Positions 1 to 9,807 of a stretch of 64,000 nt of DNA are shown in pieces. The stretch spans positions 1,140,982 to 1,204,981 of the forward strand of contig NZ_JH636049.1 in NCBI RefSeq assembly GCF_000258175.1. Direction: 5' to 3'. The position numbers and the translations under genes were made by a program. The first letter of the stretch is position 1; each line of letters opens with the position of its first letter. Origin of the DNA: Saccharomonospora xinjiangensis XJ-54. Lineage in GTDB: Bacteria; Actinomycetota; Actinomycetes; Mycobacteriales; Pseudonocardiaceae. The notes under the pieces were generated by a model that was given only the letters and a program-made list of their open reading frames with translations, had not been told where the DNA came from and made no database searches.

Positions 1-263
1 AGAAAGAGGACGAATCCGAGCAGCCTGGGCGTGGGGAGGGGGATGCCGGTTTCGCGGCGTGCCCGCCGGGGCGGCGCACCGGGTTCCGTGGGGAGCGCCG
101 AACCTGGATGCTGTGTCGGCTGCGTTGGAGGCACCGACAGCCGGGGTGTCGGACCCACCGTGGGTGGGTGCGGTTCGTTCGGCTCGTAGCCGCCGAAACC
201 TTTGAGCGCCGCCCTGTCCTCGTAGCCGGGCGACCGGCTACCGCGTCCTCGGAACCATCCCAC
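1..263 (-). CDS. Unrecognised protein, N-terminal part (runs off window start)
   Basis: A reading frame stays open on the minus strand from a GTG twelve bases past the proS stop down to base 1, giving 87 codons. The translation starts VGWFRGRGSRSPG and is rich in Pro, Gly and Thr up to about residue 70. It is followed by a short basic stretch (PPRRARRE) and then the start of a hydrophobic segment (RLLGFVLF), as expected for a membrane protein with a disordered cytoplasmic N-terminus. There is no strong Shine-Dalgarno before the GTG, so a start further in is possible. It would be co-transcribed with proS. The family cannot be named from this fragment. Confidence 0.45.
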   Translation of the reverse strand, partial: MGWFRGRGSRSPGYEDRAALKGFGGYEPNEPHPPTVGPTPRLSVPPTQPTQHPGSALPTEPGAPPRRARRETGIPLPTPRLLGFVLF

Positions 264-275
264 AAAGGCGGGAGC

Positions 276-2024
276 TTACCGGCGCACGACCTCCAGCAGG
301 TGCTCCACGACCGAATCGACGGCGACCTCGGTGCGCTCACCCGTCGCGCGGTCCTTCACCTCGACAACGCCCTTGGCGAGGCCGCGACCGACCACCACGA
401 TCGTGGGGACACCGATCAACTCGGCGTCGGCGAACTTCACGCCGGGGGTGGCCTTGCGATCGTCGAGCAGGACGCGGACGCCGCGTTCGGAGAGCTCGGC
501 CGCGATCCGTTCCCCGCCCTCGGCGATTGTCTCGTCCTTGCCTGCCACGACCACGTGCACGTCGGCGGGCGCCACCGCGCGGGGCCAGACGAGCCCGAGG
601 TCGTCGTGGTACTGCTCGGCGATGGCCGCCACGAGCCGCGAGACCCCGATGCCGTACGACCCCATCGTGATACGGACGGGTTTCGAGTCGGGGCCGAGCG
701 CGTCGAGGGCGAAGGCGTCCGCGTACTTGCGGCCGAGCTGGAAGATGTGGCCGATCTCGATGCCCCGTGCCGCCACCAGCGAGCCCTTGCCGTCCGGCGA
801 AGGGTCTCCCTCGCGAACCTCGGCCGCCTCCACGATGCCGTCGGGGGTGAAGTCGCGCCCGCACACGAGGTCAACGACGTGGTGGTCGGGTTTGTCCGCG
901 CCCGTCACCCACGCGGTGCCGCGCACGACCCTCGGGTCCACCAGGTACCGAACGCCGTTGGCCTGCAACGCCGCAGGCCCGATGTAGCCCTTCACGAGGA
1001 ACGGGTTGGCCGCGAAGTCGGTGTCCTCCAGCAACGCGATCTCGGCAGGCGCGAGCGACGCCTCCAGCCGCTTCAGGTCAACCTCGCGGTCGCCCGGCAC
1101 ACCGACACCGAGGAGCGACCACTCCTTCTCACCGGGCATCCGCGTCTTGACGAGCACGTTCTTCAGCGTGTCCGCCGCCGTGAAGGTCCGGCCCATGTCC
1201 GCGTTGTTCAGGAAGTCCACCAGCGTCTCGATGGTGGGTGTTCCCGGCGTGTGGTGCACCTGTGCGGCGGGCTTGTCCTCAACGGACTGCTCCGGTGGGA
1301 CGGGCGTGACCACGGCCTCCACGTTGGCCGCGTAGCCGGAGGTGTCACTGCGCACATAGGTGTCCTCACCCGTCGACGAGACGGCGAGGAACTCCTCGGA
1401 CGCCGAGCCGCCCATCGCTCCGGAGGTGGCGGCGACGACGACGTAGTCGAGGCCGAGACGGTCGAAGATCCGGATGTAGGCCTCGCGGTGCAGCTGGTAG
1501 GACCGCTCCAGTCCCTCGTCGTCGAGGTCGAACGAGTACGAGTCCTTCATCACGAACTCGCGCCCGCGCAGGATGCCGGCCCTGGGGCGCGCCTCGTCGC
1601 GGTACTTGGTCTGGATCTGGTACAGCATGACCGGGAAGTCCTTGTACGAGGAGTACTCGCCCTTCACGGTGAGCGTGAACAGTTCCTCGTGCGTGGGGCC
1701 GAGCAGGTAGTCGGCGCCCTTGCGATCGACGAGGCGGAACAGGCTGTCGCCGTACTCGGTCCAGCGACCCGACTTCTCGTACGGCTCCTTCGGCAGCAGA
1801 GCGGGGAACTGGATCTCCTGCGCGCCGATGGCGTCCATCTCCTCGCGCACGATCGTCTCGATGTTGCGCAGGACCTTCAGGCCGAGTGGCAACCAGGAGA
1901 ACCCGCCCGGAGCGACCCGCCGGACGTATCCGGCCCTGACCAGCAGTTTGTGACTGGGAACCTCGGCGTCGGCCGGGTCCTCACGCAGGGTGCGCAGGAA
2001 CAGCGACGACATCCTGGTGATCAC
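276..2024 (-). CDS. proS: Prolyl-tRNA synthetase
   Basis: Cytoplasmic class II synthetase that charges tRNA-Pro. The 582-residue length fits the bacterial-type enzyme, which carries an editing (INS) domain between motifs 2 and 3. Visible marks are GPTHEE near residues 109-114, the motif 2 region with [12 protein letters not shown] near 154-165, the insertion domain at about 220-400, and an anticodon-binding C-terminus (VVVAGKDE onward, LLDDR). The start is the GTG at 2024, since AAGGAGAACACC precedes it with ideal spacing and the protein then begins [10 protein letters not shown] as in other ProRS. Longer upstream reading only adds low-quality sequence. It is divergent from a VOC gene, and a partial membrane-like gene follows after 12 bases. 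Confidence 0.97.
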   Translation of the reverse strand: MITRMSSLFLRTLREDPADAEVPSHKLLVRAGYVRRVAPGGFSWLPLGLKVLRNIETIVREEMDAIGAQEIQFPALLPKEPYEKSGRWTEYGDSLFRLVDRKGADYLLGPTHEELFTLTVKGEYSSYKDFPVMLYQIQTKYRDEARPRAGILRGREFVMKDSYSFDLDDEGLERSYQLHREAYIRIFDRLGLDYVVVAATSGAMGGSASEEFLAVSSTGEDTYVRSDTSGYAANVEAVVTPVPPEQSVEDKPAAQVHHTPGTPTIETLVDFLNNADMGRTFTAADTLKNVLVKTRMPGEKEWSLLGVGVPGDREVDLKRLEASLAPAEIALLEDTDFAANPFLVKGYIGPAALQANGVRYLVDPRVVRGTAWVTGADKPDHHVVDLVCGRDFTPDGIVEAAEVREGDPSPDGKGSLVAARGIEIGHIFQLGRKYADAFALDALGPDSKPVRITMGSYGIGVSRLVAAIAEQYHDDLGLVWPRAVAPADVHVVVAGKDETIAEGGERIAAELSERGVRVLLDDRKATPGVKFADAELIGVPTIVVVGRGLAKGVVEVKDRATGERTEVAVDSVVEHLLEVVRR

Positions 2025-2143
2025 GGTGTTCTCCTTGGCATTTCCGGCACGGACGGCCCGAGAAGGCGTGCATCGAAGACTAGTGGGCGCCGTCCGAGCT
2101 GCCGCAACCGGGATTTGTCGGCGCTCGTCACTACCGTCGCGCC

Positions 2144-2506
2144 ATGACACTCTCACTCGCGAACGTAACGATCGACTGCACCGACCCACGCGAACTGGCC
2201 GGTTTCTGGACACAGGCGCTCGGCTGGACAGTGGCGTTCGACTTCGATGGAGAGTTCGTGATGCTGTCGTCACCCGGAACCGGCTCAGGGAACGGCACGT
2301 CGTTGTCGCTGCAACGCGTGACCGAACCACGCAGCGGCAAGAACCGGGTGCACATGGACTTCGCCGCCGACGACCGCGTCGCCGAGGTCAGGCGATTGGT
2401 CGGGCTTGGAGCCACCGAGCTCGCCGGACACAAGGGTCCCGGCCTGACCTGGACCGTGCTGGCCGATCCGGAGGGCAACGAGTTCTGCGTCGCACAGCAC
2501 GACTGA
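2144..2506 (+). CDS. VOC superfamily (glyoxalase/bleomycin-resistance-like) protein
   Basis: Small 120-residue single-domain protein of the vicinal oxygen chelate fold. It has the usual frame: [18 protein letters not shown] at the start, a middle [12 protein letters not shown] strand that supplies a metal-type His, and the terminal [11 protein letters not shown] signature. Proteins of this short type usually have no assigned substrate. The ATG at 2144 matches the family N-terminus. It is divergent from proS with about 120 bases between them. A second gene with the same C-terminal signature lies at 17575-18012. Confidence 0.85.
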   Translation: MTLSLANVTIDCTDPRELAGFWTQALGWTVAFDFDGEFVMLSSPGTGSGNGTSLSLQRVTEPRSGKNRVHMDFAADDRVAEVRRLVGLGATELAGHKGPGLTWTVLADPEGNEFCVAQHD

Positions 2507-2589
2507 ATACCGGACGACTGAGTGCCGGGGGCCACCCTCAGCCCCGTGCCTGCCGGTCGTGGTGTCCACCCGCCGTTAGGCTCCCCGCC

Positions 2590-3333
2590 GTGCTCGTGTT
2601 GCTGCCCCCTTCCGAGACCAAGACCGACGGTGGTGACGGCCGCTGCCTCGCCCTGGACTCGCTCTCGTTCCCCGAGCTGAACCCGGTAAGGCGGAAGCTG
2701 GCCGACGCACTCGCCGAACTGGCGAAGGACGTGCCTGCCAGTCTCTCGGCGCTCGGCCTTTCCGAACGGCAACACGGCGAGGTGAAACGCAACGCGACGC
2801 TGTGGTCGTCGCCGACAACCCCGGCCGTCCTGCGCTACACCGGCGTGCTGTACGACGCGCTCGGGGCGGGCTCGTTCACCGGCGCCGTGTGGGAGCGGGC
2901 ACGCCACCGGCTCGCGGTGGCCTCGGCCCTTTTCGGCGTGGTGCGCGCGGACGACCCGATTCCGGCCTACCGGCTGTCGGGAACCTCGGCGCTGCCCGGC
3001 TTCGGATCGCTGCGCTCGGTGTGGCGGCCGGTACTGGAACCCGTTCTCGGCGCAATCGACGACCTCGTCGTTGACCTGCGCTCGGGCACCTACGCCGCGC
3101 TCGCCCGGGTTCCGGGTGCGATCACGGTGCGGGTCGTCACGCAGGACGCGCACGGCCGCCGCACGACGGTCAGCCACCACAACAAGGCACACAAGGGCAG
3201 GTTCGCCGCCGCACTGGCCACCACCGCCTGCGAACCCTCGGGGCCGGAGGATCTGGTGGCGGTGGCCAGGGCCGAGGGCATCACGTGTGAGCAGACCGGA
3301 GACACGACCCTGGACGTGATCGTCGGCGGCTGA
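2590..3333 (+). CDS. yaaA: Peroxide stress protein YaaA (DUF328 family)
   Basis: The 247-residue protein starts VLVLLPPSETKT, the hallmark N-terminus of the YaaA/DUF328 family. It continues with RYTGVLYDAL and ends with a basic HNKAHKGRFAAAL segment typical of the C-terminal DNA-contacting part. In Escherichia coli YaaA limits intracellular free iron and oxidative DNA damage under peroxide stress; here that role is inferred from family membership only. The GTG at 2590 gives the family start. The gene follows the small VOC gene on the same strand after about 80 bases. Confidence 0.85.
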   Translation: MLVLLPPSETKTDGGDGRCLALDSLSFPELNPVRRKLADALAELAKDVPASLSALGLSERQHGEVKRNATLWSSPTTPAVLRYTGVLYDALGAGSFTGAVWERARHRLAVASALFGVVRADDPIPAYRLSGTSALPGFGSLRSVWRPVLEPVLGAIDDLVVDLRSGTYAALARVPGAITVRVVTQDAHGRRTTVSHHNKAHKGRFAAALATTACEPSGPEDLVAVARAEGITCEQTGDTTLDVIVGG

Positions 3334-3411
3334 AGCACGTCCCTGACGCGGGTGGACGGTGTGGTCGGCCCGCAAGACGGTTCCGGCGCACCTGTCCACG
3401 ATGATCTCAGG

Positions 3412-3586
3412 TAGACTCATCGTGCACCGTCCGGCCACGAGGCCCACATCGCGGTGCGGTTCATCCCATCAACGGCGCGTCTGCGCGCCGGGTTCGTCCT
3501 TGGTCACGCCCACCGCCATCCGTCGCGGCCTGCCCTGTCACGGGCAGTCGGGCCTCCTTGTGACGCGCCACGTCCGAGAGGCATCA
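3412..3586 (+). promoter_or_regulatory. Candidate promoter and structured leader of the helicase gene
   Basis: A TAGACT hexamer near 3412 could be a -10 element, but no convincing -35 is visible. The following stretch up to the GTG at 3587 contains two short hairpins: GGCGCG/CGCGCC near 3473-3490 and CTGCCC/GGGCAG near 3530-3547. A leader of about 160 bases with stems is reminiscent of the long leaders of cold-induced RNA helicase mRNAs, but that link is inference. Confidence 0.3.
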
Positions 3587-4915
3587 GTGACACAAGCTCC
3601 CGTGACATCACGTCCGACGTCCCAGGCGATCACGTTCGCCGATCTCAACCTCCCCGAGCCGCTGCACCGCGCTTTGCAGAAGGCCGGGATGGAGGCTCCT
3701 TTCCCCATTCAGGCGGCCACCCTGCCCGACGCCCTCGCGGGGCGGGACGTGCTCGGCCGCGCCCAGACCGGGTCCGGCAAGACCCTCGCGTTCGGCCTCG
3801 CGCTGCTGTCCAGGCTGCACGACGGCAAGGCCGTGGCGCGGCGCCCGAGGGCGCTCGTCCTGGTTCCCACCAGGGAACTGGCCATGCAGGTGGCCGACGT
3901 GCTCATCCCGCTCGCCAAGGCGGCCGGCCTGTGGTGCAGGACCGCCGTGGGCGGCATGTCGATGCAGCGTCAGGTGGACGCGCTTTCCCGTGGCGTTGAC
4001 CTGCTCATCGCCACCCCCGGCCGCCTTTCCGACCACGTGCGGCAGGGCACCTGCGTGCTCGACGGCGTCGAGATGGTCGCGCTCGACGAGGCCGACCAGA
4101 TGGCCGACATGGGATTCCTGCCGCAGGTGCGGGAGATCCTCGACCTGACTCCCCGTGACGGGCAGCGGCTGCTGTTCTCGGCGACTCTCGACGGCGCCGT
4201 GGAACACCTCGTCCGCGCCTACCTCACCGATCCGGTCACCCACTCCGTCGCGCCTGCCACCGCGAGCGTTGACACGATGGATCACTACCTGCTCCAGGTG
4301 GAACACCGGGACAAGCAGGCCGTCATCACCGAGATCGCCGCGAGGGAGGGTCGCACGATCCTGTTCGTGCGCACCAAGCACCACGTCGATCGGCTGGCCA
4401 CCCGTCTGAGGGCCAGCGGCGTCCACGCAGGCGCACTGCACGGCGGCAAGACCCAGGGCCAGCGCAACCGGGTGCTGGACGACTTCCGGACCGGCAGGGT
4501 TCCCGTGCTCGTCGCCACCGACGTCGCGGCGCGGGGCATCCACGTCGATGACGTGAGCCTCGTGCTCCACGTCGATCCCGCCGCCGACCACAAGGACTAC
4601 CTGCACCGCGCCGGCCGCACCGCGCGGGCGGGAGCCTCCGGCACCGTGGTCACCCTGGTGACGCGCGAGCAGCGGCGCACCGTGCGCCGCATGACCGACC
4701 AGGCGGGCGTGCGCCCGCAGTCCGCGACGGTGCGCCCTGGCGACCCGGAACTGGCGCGGATCACCGGTGCGCGTGTCCCGAGCGGTGTCCCCGTGGTGGA
4801 ACGCGTGCGCCCGCACCGTTCCGCGCGTCCCTCAGGCCCCAGCCGCCGTCCCGGTTTCGGCAGGGATCGCGGTCCGCGGCGCGCGTCGGGAGGACGCCGG
4901 AGCGCGGTAGCCTGA
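3587..4915 (+). CDS. DEAD-box ATP-dependent RNA helicase
   Basis: A 442-residue superfamily 2 helicase, cytoplasmic, likely acting in rRNA maturation or mRNA remodelling. Motifs run in order: Q motif (ITFADLNLPEPL, FPIQAATLP), motif I AQTGSGKT near residue 59, PTRELA, TPGRL, motif II DEAD near 167, SAT near 196, the second RecA domain with TDVAARGIHV, and motif VI HRAGRTARAG near 340. The tail beyond 395 is Arg/Gly/Ser-rich (RPSGPSRRPGFGRDRG), typical of RNA-binding extensions. The GTG at 3587 is preferred because GAGAGG precedes it and upstream sequence is not protein-like. It converges on the PIG-L gene. Confidence 0.93.
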   Translation: MTQAPVTSRPTSQAITFADLNLPEPLHRALQKAGMEAPFPIQAATLPDALAGRDVLGRAQTGSGKTLAFGLALLSRLHDGKAVARRPRALVLVPTRELAMQVADVLIPLAKAAGLWCRTAVGGMSMQRQVDALSRGVDLLIATPGRLSDHVRQGTCVLDGVEMVALDEADQMADMGFLPQVREILDLTPRDGQRLLFSATLDGAVEHLVRAYLTDPVTHSVAPATASVDTMDHYLLQVEHRDKQAVITEIAAREGRTILFVRTKHHVDRLATRLRASGVHAGALHGGKTQGQRNRVLDDFRTGRVPVLVATDVAARGIHVDDVSLVLHVDPAADHKDYLHRAGRTARAGASGTVVTLVTREQRRTVRRMTDQAGVRPQSATVRPGDPELARITGARVPSGVPVVERVRPHRSARPSGPSRRPGFGRDRGPRRASGGRRSAVA

Positions 4916-4945
4916 CCGGCCGGTCAGCCTGGTCAGCCTGACCGG
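4912..4945. terminator. Bidirectional terminator-like palindrome
   Basis: Between the helicase stop and the PIG-L stop lies the perfect 16-base palindrome CTGACCGGCCGGTCAG (4912-4927). A second alternative stem pairs CCGGTCAG (4920-4927) with CTGACCGG (4938-4945). The helicase TGA lies inside the first arm. The position between convergent genes suits a shared terminator. There is no T tract, as is common in actinobacteria. Confidence 0.6.
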
Positions 4946-4954
4946 CCTGACGGC

Positions 4955-5689
4955 TCACAGGGCGATGAGTTCGAACTCCGTGGCGAGCGCGACGCCGAAA
5001 CGGCGTCCGCTCGTCTCGGCGAACTCCCTGAGGAATCGGCGAGCGTCGTCCTCCGTCTGCCCGAGCCCTCGCAGATAGGCGCGGTGGCGGTGAAGCGACT
5101 CCACCGCGCGCTCGAACGTGTCGCCGATGTCCACCGCGTGCGTGGACAGCGGCGACGCCGCCACCGCCACCCAGCGGACTCCCTGCCACGGGTCGAGCCC
5201 CTCGTCGAGCAGGTCCCGGAACACCCAGCGGTTACCGGCGTCCCTCACCGCGTCGAGCGTGGCCTGTCCCACGTGGCGATGGTCGGCCATGTTGAGCCCG
5301 CCGCCGGGCCACGTCTCGCGATGGTTGATGATCACCACGAGTTCGGGCCGATGCCTGCGGATCGCGGCGGCGATGTCCCTGCGCAGTGCGAGGCCGTACT
5401 CGACGACACCGTCAGGGTGGTCGAGGAATTCCACGGTCTCCACGCCCACCACGGCGGCGCTCTCGATCTGCTCCCGCTCCCGCACCGTCGCCGCCTCCTC
5501 GGGCGACATGCCGTCGATACCGGCTTCTCCCCGCGTGGCGAGCAGGTACGCCACCTCGCGGCCCTCGCCGGTCCACCTCGCGATCGCGCCGGAGCCGCCG
5601 TACTCCATGTCGTCGGGATGGGCCACCACCGCCAGCGCACGCCGCCAGTCCTCGGGCATCGGTAACAACCGCGCGGGATCGTCGCTCAC
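4955..5689 (-). CDS. PIG-L family deacetylase
   Basis: Zinc-dependent N-acetyl-sugar deacetylase family (MshB and GlcNAc-PI deacetylase relatives), 244 residues. The metal-site motif AHPDDMEYGG occurs near residues 19-28, and a distal ADHRHVGQATLDAV segment near 138 supplies a further His. The GTG at 5689 is preferred over the internal ATG because AAGGAGGAACAGG sits just upstream. The substrate is unknown; MshB of mycothiol synthesis is a relative but is not implied by neighbours. It is divergent from the bioF-like gene, with about 40 bases that must hold both promoters. Confidence 0.87.
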   Translation of the reverse strand: MSDDPARLLPMPEDWRRALAVVAHPDDMEYGGSGAIARWTGEGREVAYLLATRGEAGIDGMSPEEAATVREREQIESAAVVGVETVEFLDHPDGVVEYGLALRRDIAAAIRRHRPELVVIINHRETWPGGGLNMADHRHVGQATLDAVRDAGNRWVFRDLLDEGLDPWQGVRWVAVAASPLSTHAVDIGDTFERAVESLHRHRAYLRGLGQTEDDARRFLREFAETSGRRFGVALATEFELIAL

Positions 5690-5731
5690 CCTGTTCCTCC
5701 TTCTCCTGGGTCCCGGTGCGAGACTGCCAGC

Positions 5732-6919
5732 GTGAACGCACCTGGGTCCACCCGCACGGTAACGCCCCCGGAACACGTTTTCGACTGGCTCGACGACGCC
5801 GCCGCGCAACGCGCCGAAGCGGGCCTCGTGCGGACGCTGACACCGCGTACCGCCGAGGCGCATCGGCTCGATCTCGCGGGCAACGATTACCTCGGACTCG
5901 CCCATGACAAGCGGGTCGCGGGCGCCGCCGCGGCGGCGGCGTTGAAGTGGGGTGCGGGCGCCACCGGCTCCCGGCTGGTCACCGGCACCACCGAGCTGCA
6001 TGCCGAGCTGGAGTACGAGCTCGCCCGGTTTTGTGGCACGCAGGCGGCGCTGGTGTTCTCCTCCGGCTTCGCGGCCAACCTCGGTGCGGTGACGGCGCTG
6101 ACGGGCCGAGAGGCCGCCATCGTCACCGACAAGTACATTCACGCCTCGCTGATCGAAGGCTGCCGCCTCTCCCGCGCGGATGTCGCCGCCGTCGCCCACA
6201 AGGACACCGCCGCGGTCGGGCACGCGCTCGCGACCCGCCGCAAGGACCGCGCTCTCGTGGTCACCGACTCGGTTTTCTCCGTTGACGGCGACCTCGCCCC
6301 GCTGCGGGAGCTGTCCGCCGTGTGCAGGCAGCATTCCGCGGCGCTGCTCGTTGACGACGCCCACGGCCTCGGAGTGCTCGGCGAGGGAGGCAGGGGCGCC
6401 GTGCACGCGGCGGGGCTCGCGGGCGAACCCGACGTGGTCATCACCCTGACCCTGTCGAAGTCCCTCGGCGCGCAGGGCGGCGCGGTCCTCGGCCCCCGGC
6501 GCGTGATCAAGCACCTGGTGGACACGGCCCGGAGCTTCATCTTCGACACCGCACTCGCCCCGGCGAGCGCGGCGGCCGCGCTCGCCGCGTTGCGAGTGCT
6601 GCGTGACGAACCGGAGCTGGCGGAGCGGGTGCGCGGCAGGGCCGCCGAGCTGGCCTTCCGGCTGAGCGAGGCCGGTTTCGCCGTGAGCGAGCCGGAGGGA
6701 GCTGTCGTGTCGGTGCGCGCTCCCGGGCCCGACGAGGCCGTGGCCTGGGCGGCCCGTTGCGCCGAGAACGGCGTGCGGGTCGGATGTTTCCGCCCCCCTT
6801 CGGTGCCGGACGGGGTGTCCCGGCTTCGCCTCACCGCCAGGGCCGACCTCACCGACACCGACGTCGATCGCGCGGTCACCGTCATCACCGGCACCGCGCC
6901 GCCGGACGCCGGCCGATGA
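5732..6919 (+). CDS. bioF: 8-amino-7-oxononanoate synthase-like PLP enzyme
   Basis: Alpha-oxoamine synthase of fold type I, 395 residues. It condenses an acyl-CoA or acyl-ACP with an amino acid; the closest role is pimeloyl plus alanine in biotin synthesis. The core shows NDYLGLAHD near 50, GATGSRLVTGTTELH near 76, FSSGFAANLGAV, VDDAHGLGVLG near 208, and the PLP lysine in TLSKSLGAQGG near residue 242. The start is the GTG at 5732. No bioA, bioB or bioD is adjacent, so a related oxoamine synthase is possible. It converges with the GNAT gene. Confidence 0.85.
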   Translation: MNAPGSTRTVTPPEHVFDWLDDAAAQRAEAGLVRTLTPRTAEAHRLDLAGNDYLGLAHDKRVAGAAAAAALKWGAGATGSRLVTGTTELHAELEYELARFCGTQAALVFSSGFAANLGAVTALTGREAAIVTDKYIHASLIEGCRLSRADVAAVAHKDTAAVGHALATRRKDRALVVTDSVFSVDGDLAPLRELSAVCRQHSAALLVDDAHGLGVLGEGGRGAVHAAGLAGEPDVVITLTLSKSLGAQGGAVLGPRRVIKHLVDTARSFIFDTALAPASAAAALAALRVLRDEPELAERVRGRAAELAFRLSEAGFAVSEPEGAVVSVRAPGPDEAVAWAARCAENGVRVGCFRPPSVPDGVSRLRLTARADLTDTDVDRAVTVITGTAPPDAGR

Positions 6920-6937
6920 CGCGGGCGGCGCGGGAGG

Positions 6938-7408
6938 TCAGCCTTCGCGGCGCATCGTGATGTGCGGGATACCGTCCTCCACGAACTCCTCGCCCTCGGG
7001 ACGGAACCCGAATCGCGCGTAGAAGCCGGTGGCGTAGGTCTGAGCATCGAGGACACACTCGGCGTTCCCTGTCAGCTCCATGGCGGCCCTCATCACCAGG
7101 TCGCCGACGCCGATACCCCGTGCGAACCCCGCCGTGCACACCCTTCCGATCCGCTCGATGCCACCGTCCTCGGAGAGCACGCGAAGACACCCGGCGAGCC
7201 GGCCGTCGGACGTCGCCGCCCACACGTGGCGGGTGCCGGGCGAGAGGTCCCTGCCGTCGAGTTCCGGATAAGGGCACTCCTGCTCGACCACGAAGACGTC
7301 CACCCTCAACCGCAGCAGTGCATAGAGTTCCGCCGGTGTCAGTTCGTCGCCGGAGCGTGAGACGACGGTCAGGGAATCCGCGCGAGTGGGAACAGCCGGT
7401 TCAGTCAC
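6938..7408 (-). CDS. GNAT family N-acetyltransferase (ElaA-like)
   Basis: A 156-residue acetyltransferase. The layout LYALLRLRVDVFVVEQECPY near the N-terminus, then GCLRVL, RIGRVCTAGFARGIGVG (acetyl-CoA loop) and ATGFYARFGFRPEGEEFVEDGIPH, matches the ElaA subgroup of GNAT proteins. Substrates are unknown. The GTG at 7408 overlaps the stop of the upstream protease gene by eight bases, so the two are translationally coupled although functionally unlike. Confidence 0.85.
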   Translation of the reverse strand: MTEPAVPTRADSLTVVSRSGDELTPAELYALLRLRVDVFVVEQECPYPELDGRDLSPGTRHVWAATSDGRLAGCLRVLSEDGGIERIGRVCTAGFARGIGVGDLVMRAAMELTGNAECVLDAQTYATGFYARFGFRPEGEEFVEDGIPHITMRREG

Positions 7409-8186
7409 CCGTACTGCGTACCAGATCGTTCCTGAGGTGCTCGGCGTAGGCGGAGACGCGCGTGTAGACCCCCGGCTTCCCCCGCTCTGCGCAACCGTCG
7501 CCCCACGAAACGATGCCGATCACCGTGCCGTTCACCAGCAGCGGGCCGCCCGAATCGCCCTGGCAGGCGTCAACGCCGCCCGAGTCGTATCCGGCGCACA
7601 CCATCGTGTCGGCGTCGAAGGAGCGGAACGTGGCCGCGCACTCGCTGTCGGACACCAGCGGGACGTCGGCGGCGTGCAAGGTGCCTGGCTTCGGCCCGTT
7701 CTCGAACAGCCGTCCCCAGCCCACGACGGTGGCCATGGTGCCCGGCGTGTAGAGGTGCTCGTCGGAGCCGCGCGGAAGTCGTGCCGGGGACACGGAGACC
7801 GGTTCGGACAACGTCAGCACGGCGATGTCGTCGCCGGAGAGCGGGTCGCGGTAGCCGGGCGCCACCCAGACACCGGTGACGCCGACCTCGTCGCCTGCGC
7901 TGGAGGCGATCCGCTCCCGACCCACGACGACGCCGAGATCGGATTCGTCAACCGCGACCGCGCAGTGGGCGGCGGTGAGGACCCGCGTGGACGACACCAC
8001 CGTGCCGCCGCAGAACTGTTTCCCCCTGCCGTCAACGAGGTAAGCGGCGTACGGATAGTCCCTTATGGACACCGCGTCGCCGCCGACGATGGGCTGCACA
8101 CCGGCCGCGTGACCTGCCGAAGCGCACACCGCCCCTGTCAGCACCGCGAGGGCCACTGCGAGTCGGCGCCGAATGTTGCGAGACAT
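7401..8186 (-). CDS. Secreted trypsin-like serine protease (S1 family)
   Basis: A 261-residue chymotrypsin-fold protease. It has a signal peptide (basic MSRNIRRR, hydrophobic core, small residues AGHAAG near 24-30) and a short propeptide before the mature-type N-terminus IVGGD. The triad is His in TAAHC near 70, Asp in DDIAVLTL near 120, and Ser in [10 protein letters not shown] near 210. Paired cysteines around these sites fit secretion. It is probably exported by Sec, as there is no twin arginine. The gene overlaps the downstream GNAT start. Confidence 0.92.
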   Translation of the reverse strand: MSRNIRRRLAVALAVLTGAVCASAGHAAGVQPIVGGDAVSIRDYPYAAYLVDGRGKQFCGGTVVSSTRVLTAAHCAVAVDESDLGVVVGRERIASSAGDEVGVTGVWVAPGYRDPLSGDDIAVLTLSEPVSVSPARLPRGSDEHLYTPGTMATVVGWGRLFENGPKPGTLHAADVPLVSDSECAATFRSFDADTMVCAGYDSGGVDACQGDSGGPLLVNGTVIGIVSWGDGCAERGKPGVYTRVSAYAEHLRNDLVRSTGD

Positions 8187-8401
8187 GCTGCTCTCCCCTC
8201 CTACCGGTCGCGTTCACCCTAAGTCGAAATTCCGTCACGTGTCGTGGTCATTCGGGTGGAAACGGCGCCGGAGCGGGCCGGGCGGCCCGGCAGGACCCGA
8301 GAAGGGAAGAATGCGGGCGAAGGCTCTGTTCGACTTCAGTGGCGTGGCCGGTTTTCGGAGCTTCGGCCTCGCCGGGTGTGCCGACCAGGAAAGGTGCCGC
8401 T

Positions 8402-9793
8402 GTGCCTCATTACGACCTTGTGATCGTCGGGACGGGATCGGGCAACTCGATCCTCGACCACCGTTTCGCCGACCGGAAGGTCGCCCTCGTCGAAAAAGGC
8501 GTGTTCGGTGGTACCTGTCTGAACGTGGGATGCATCCCCACGAAGATGTTCGTCTACCCAGCCGATCTGGCCGCGACCCCGGAGTCCTCGGCAGGGCTCG
8601 GAGTCGATCTCGAACTACGGGACGTGCGCTGGCGCGAGATCCGCGACCGGGTCTTCGGGCGCATCGACCCCATCGCCGAGGGCGGGCGGCGTTACCGGAT
8701 CGAGCACGAGGACAACGCGGGCGTCACCGTCTACGAGGGCGAGGCCAGGTTCACGGGGCACAAGGAACTCACCGTCCGCCTGGCAGGCGGCGAGGAGACG
8801 CTCACCGCCGACGAGTTCGTGCTGGCGGCCGGTGGCAGGGCGACCGTGCCCGACATCCCGGGGCTCGCGGACGTGGACTACCACACCTCCGACACCGTGA
8901 TGCGCATCGACGAGCTGCCCCGCAGGGCGGTGATCCTCGGTAGCGGGTTCGTCGGCGCCGAGTTCGCGCACGTGTTCGCGTCGTTCGGGGTGGACGTCAC
9001 CGTCATCGCCCGCTCGGGGGCGCTCTTGCGGGGCGAGGACGACGACATCAGCAGGCGGTTCACCGAACTCGCGTCGCAACGTTTCGACGTGCGGCTCAAC
9101 CGTAGGACGGTGCGGGCTCGGCGCACTGCGGGCGGTGTGGCGCTCGACCTCGAAGGCCCCGGCGGCACGGAAACCGTCGAGGGCGATCTCCTGCTCGTGG
9201 CCACGGGCCGGAGGCCGAACTCGGACATCCTCGACGTGGCGGCCACTGGGATCTCCACCCTCCCCAGCGGTCACGTCGCGGTGGACGAGTACCAGCGCAC
9301 GGAGGTCGAGGGCATCTACGCGCTGGGTGACCTGTCGTCGCCGTACGAGCTGAAGCACGTCGCGAACCACGAGACCCGCGTCGTGCAGCACAACCTTCTG
9401 CACCCCGACGACCTCATCGCCTCCGACCACCGGTTCGTGCCGCACGCCGTGTTCACCTCGCCCCAGATCGCGTCGGTGGGTCTGACCGAACGTGATGCCG
9501 CCGCACGCGGTGTGCGCTACGTGACCGCCACCCAGGAGTACGCGGGTATCGCGTACGGCTGGGCGATGGAGGACACCACCGGCTTCGCGAAGCTGCTCGC
9601 CGACCCGGACACCGGGCAGCTTCTCGGGGCACACATCATCGGCGCGCAGGCCCCGACCCTGCTCCAGCCGCTCATCCAGGCCATGAGCTTCGGGCTCGAC
9701 GCGAGGTCGATGGCACGAGGGCAGTACTGGATCCACCCCGCGATGCCGGAGCTGGTCGAGAACGCGCTGCTGGCTCTGCCGTTGAACGACTGA
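8402..9793 (+). CDS. mtr: Mycothione reductase
   Basis: Flavoprotein disulfide reductase that keeps mycothiol reduced with NADPH; cytoplasmic, 463 residues. The FAD site is IVGTGSGNS near residue 8. The redox disulfide lies in [13 protein letters not shown] near 39-44, the NAD(P) site in [14 protein letters not shown] near 179, and the dimer-interface C-terminus includes [15 protein letters not shown] with the catalytic His. TGSGN in place of the usual GAGPGG distinguishes Mtr from lipoamide dehydrogenase. The GTG at 8402 has AGGAAAGG upstream and gives the family start [10 protein letters not shown]. It marks the organism as a mycothiol user. Confidence 0.93.
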   Translation: MPHYDLVIVGTGSGNSILDHRFADRKVALVEKGVFGGTCLNVGCIPTKMFVYPADLAATPESSAGLGVDLELRDVRWREIRDRVFGRIDPIAEGGRRYRIEHEDNAGVTVYEGEARFTGHKELTVRLAGGEETLTADEFVLAAGGRATVPDIPGLADVDYHTSDTVMRIDELPRRAVILGSGFVGAEFAHVFASFGVDVTVIARSGALLRGEDDDISRRFTELASQRFDVRLNRRTVRARRTAGGVALDLEGPGGTETVEGDLLLVATGRRPNSDILDVAATGISTLPSGHVAVDEYQRTEVEGIYALGDLSSPYELKHVANHETRVVQHNLLHPDDLIASDHRFVPHAVFTSPQIASVGLTERDAAARGVRYVTATQEYAGIAYGWAMEDTTGFAKLLADPDTGQLLGAHIIGAQAPTLLQPLIQAMSFGLDARSMARGQYWIHPAMPELVENALLALPLND

Positions 9794-9807
9794 CGCGGGC
9801 TCGCGCC

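Noticed and set aside
2025..2143. T-box leader for proS
   Set aside because: The interval is too short, and no T-box core or antiterminator-like stem with the conserved bulge was found.
108..2147. Long open frame on the plus strand opposite proS
   Set aside because: It is antisense to an unmistakable ProRS, has a composition typical of reversed GC-rich coding DNA (His, Arg, Asp, Val-rich) and shows no family motif.
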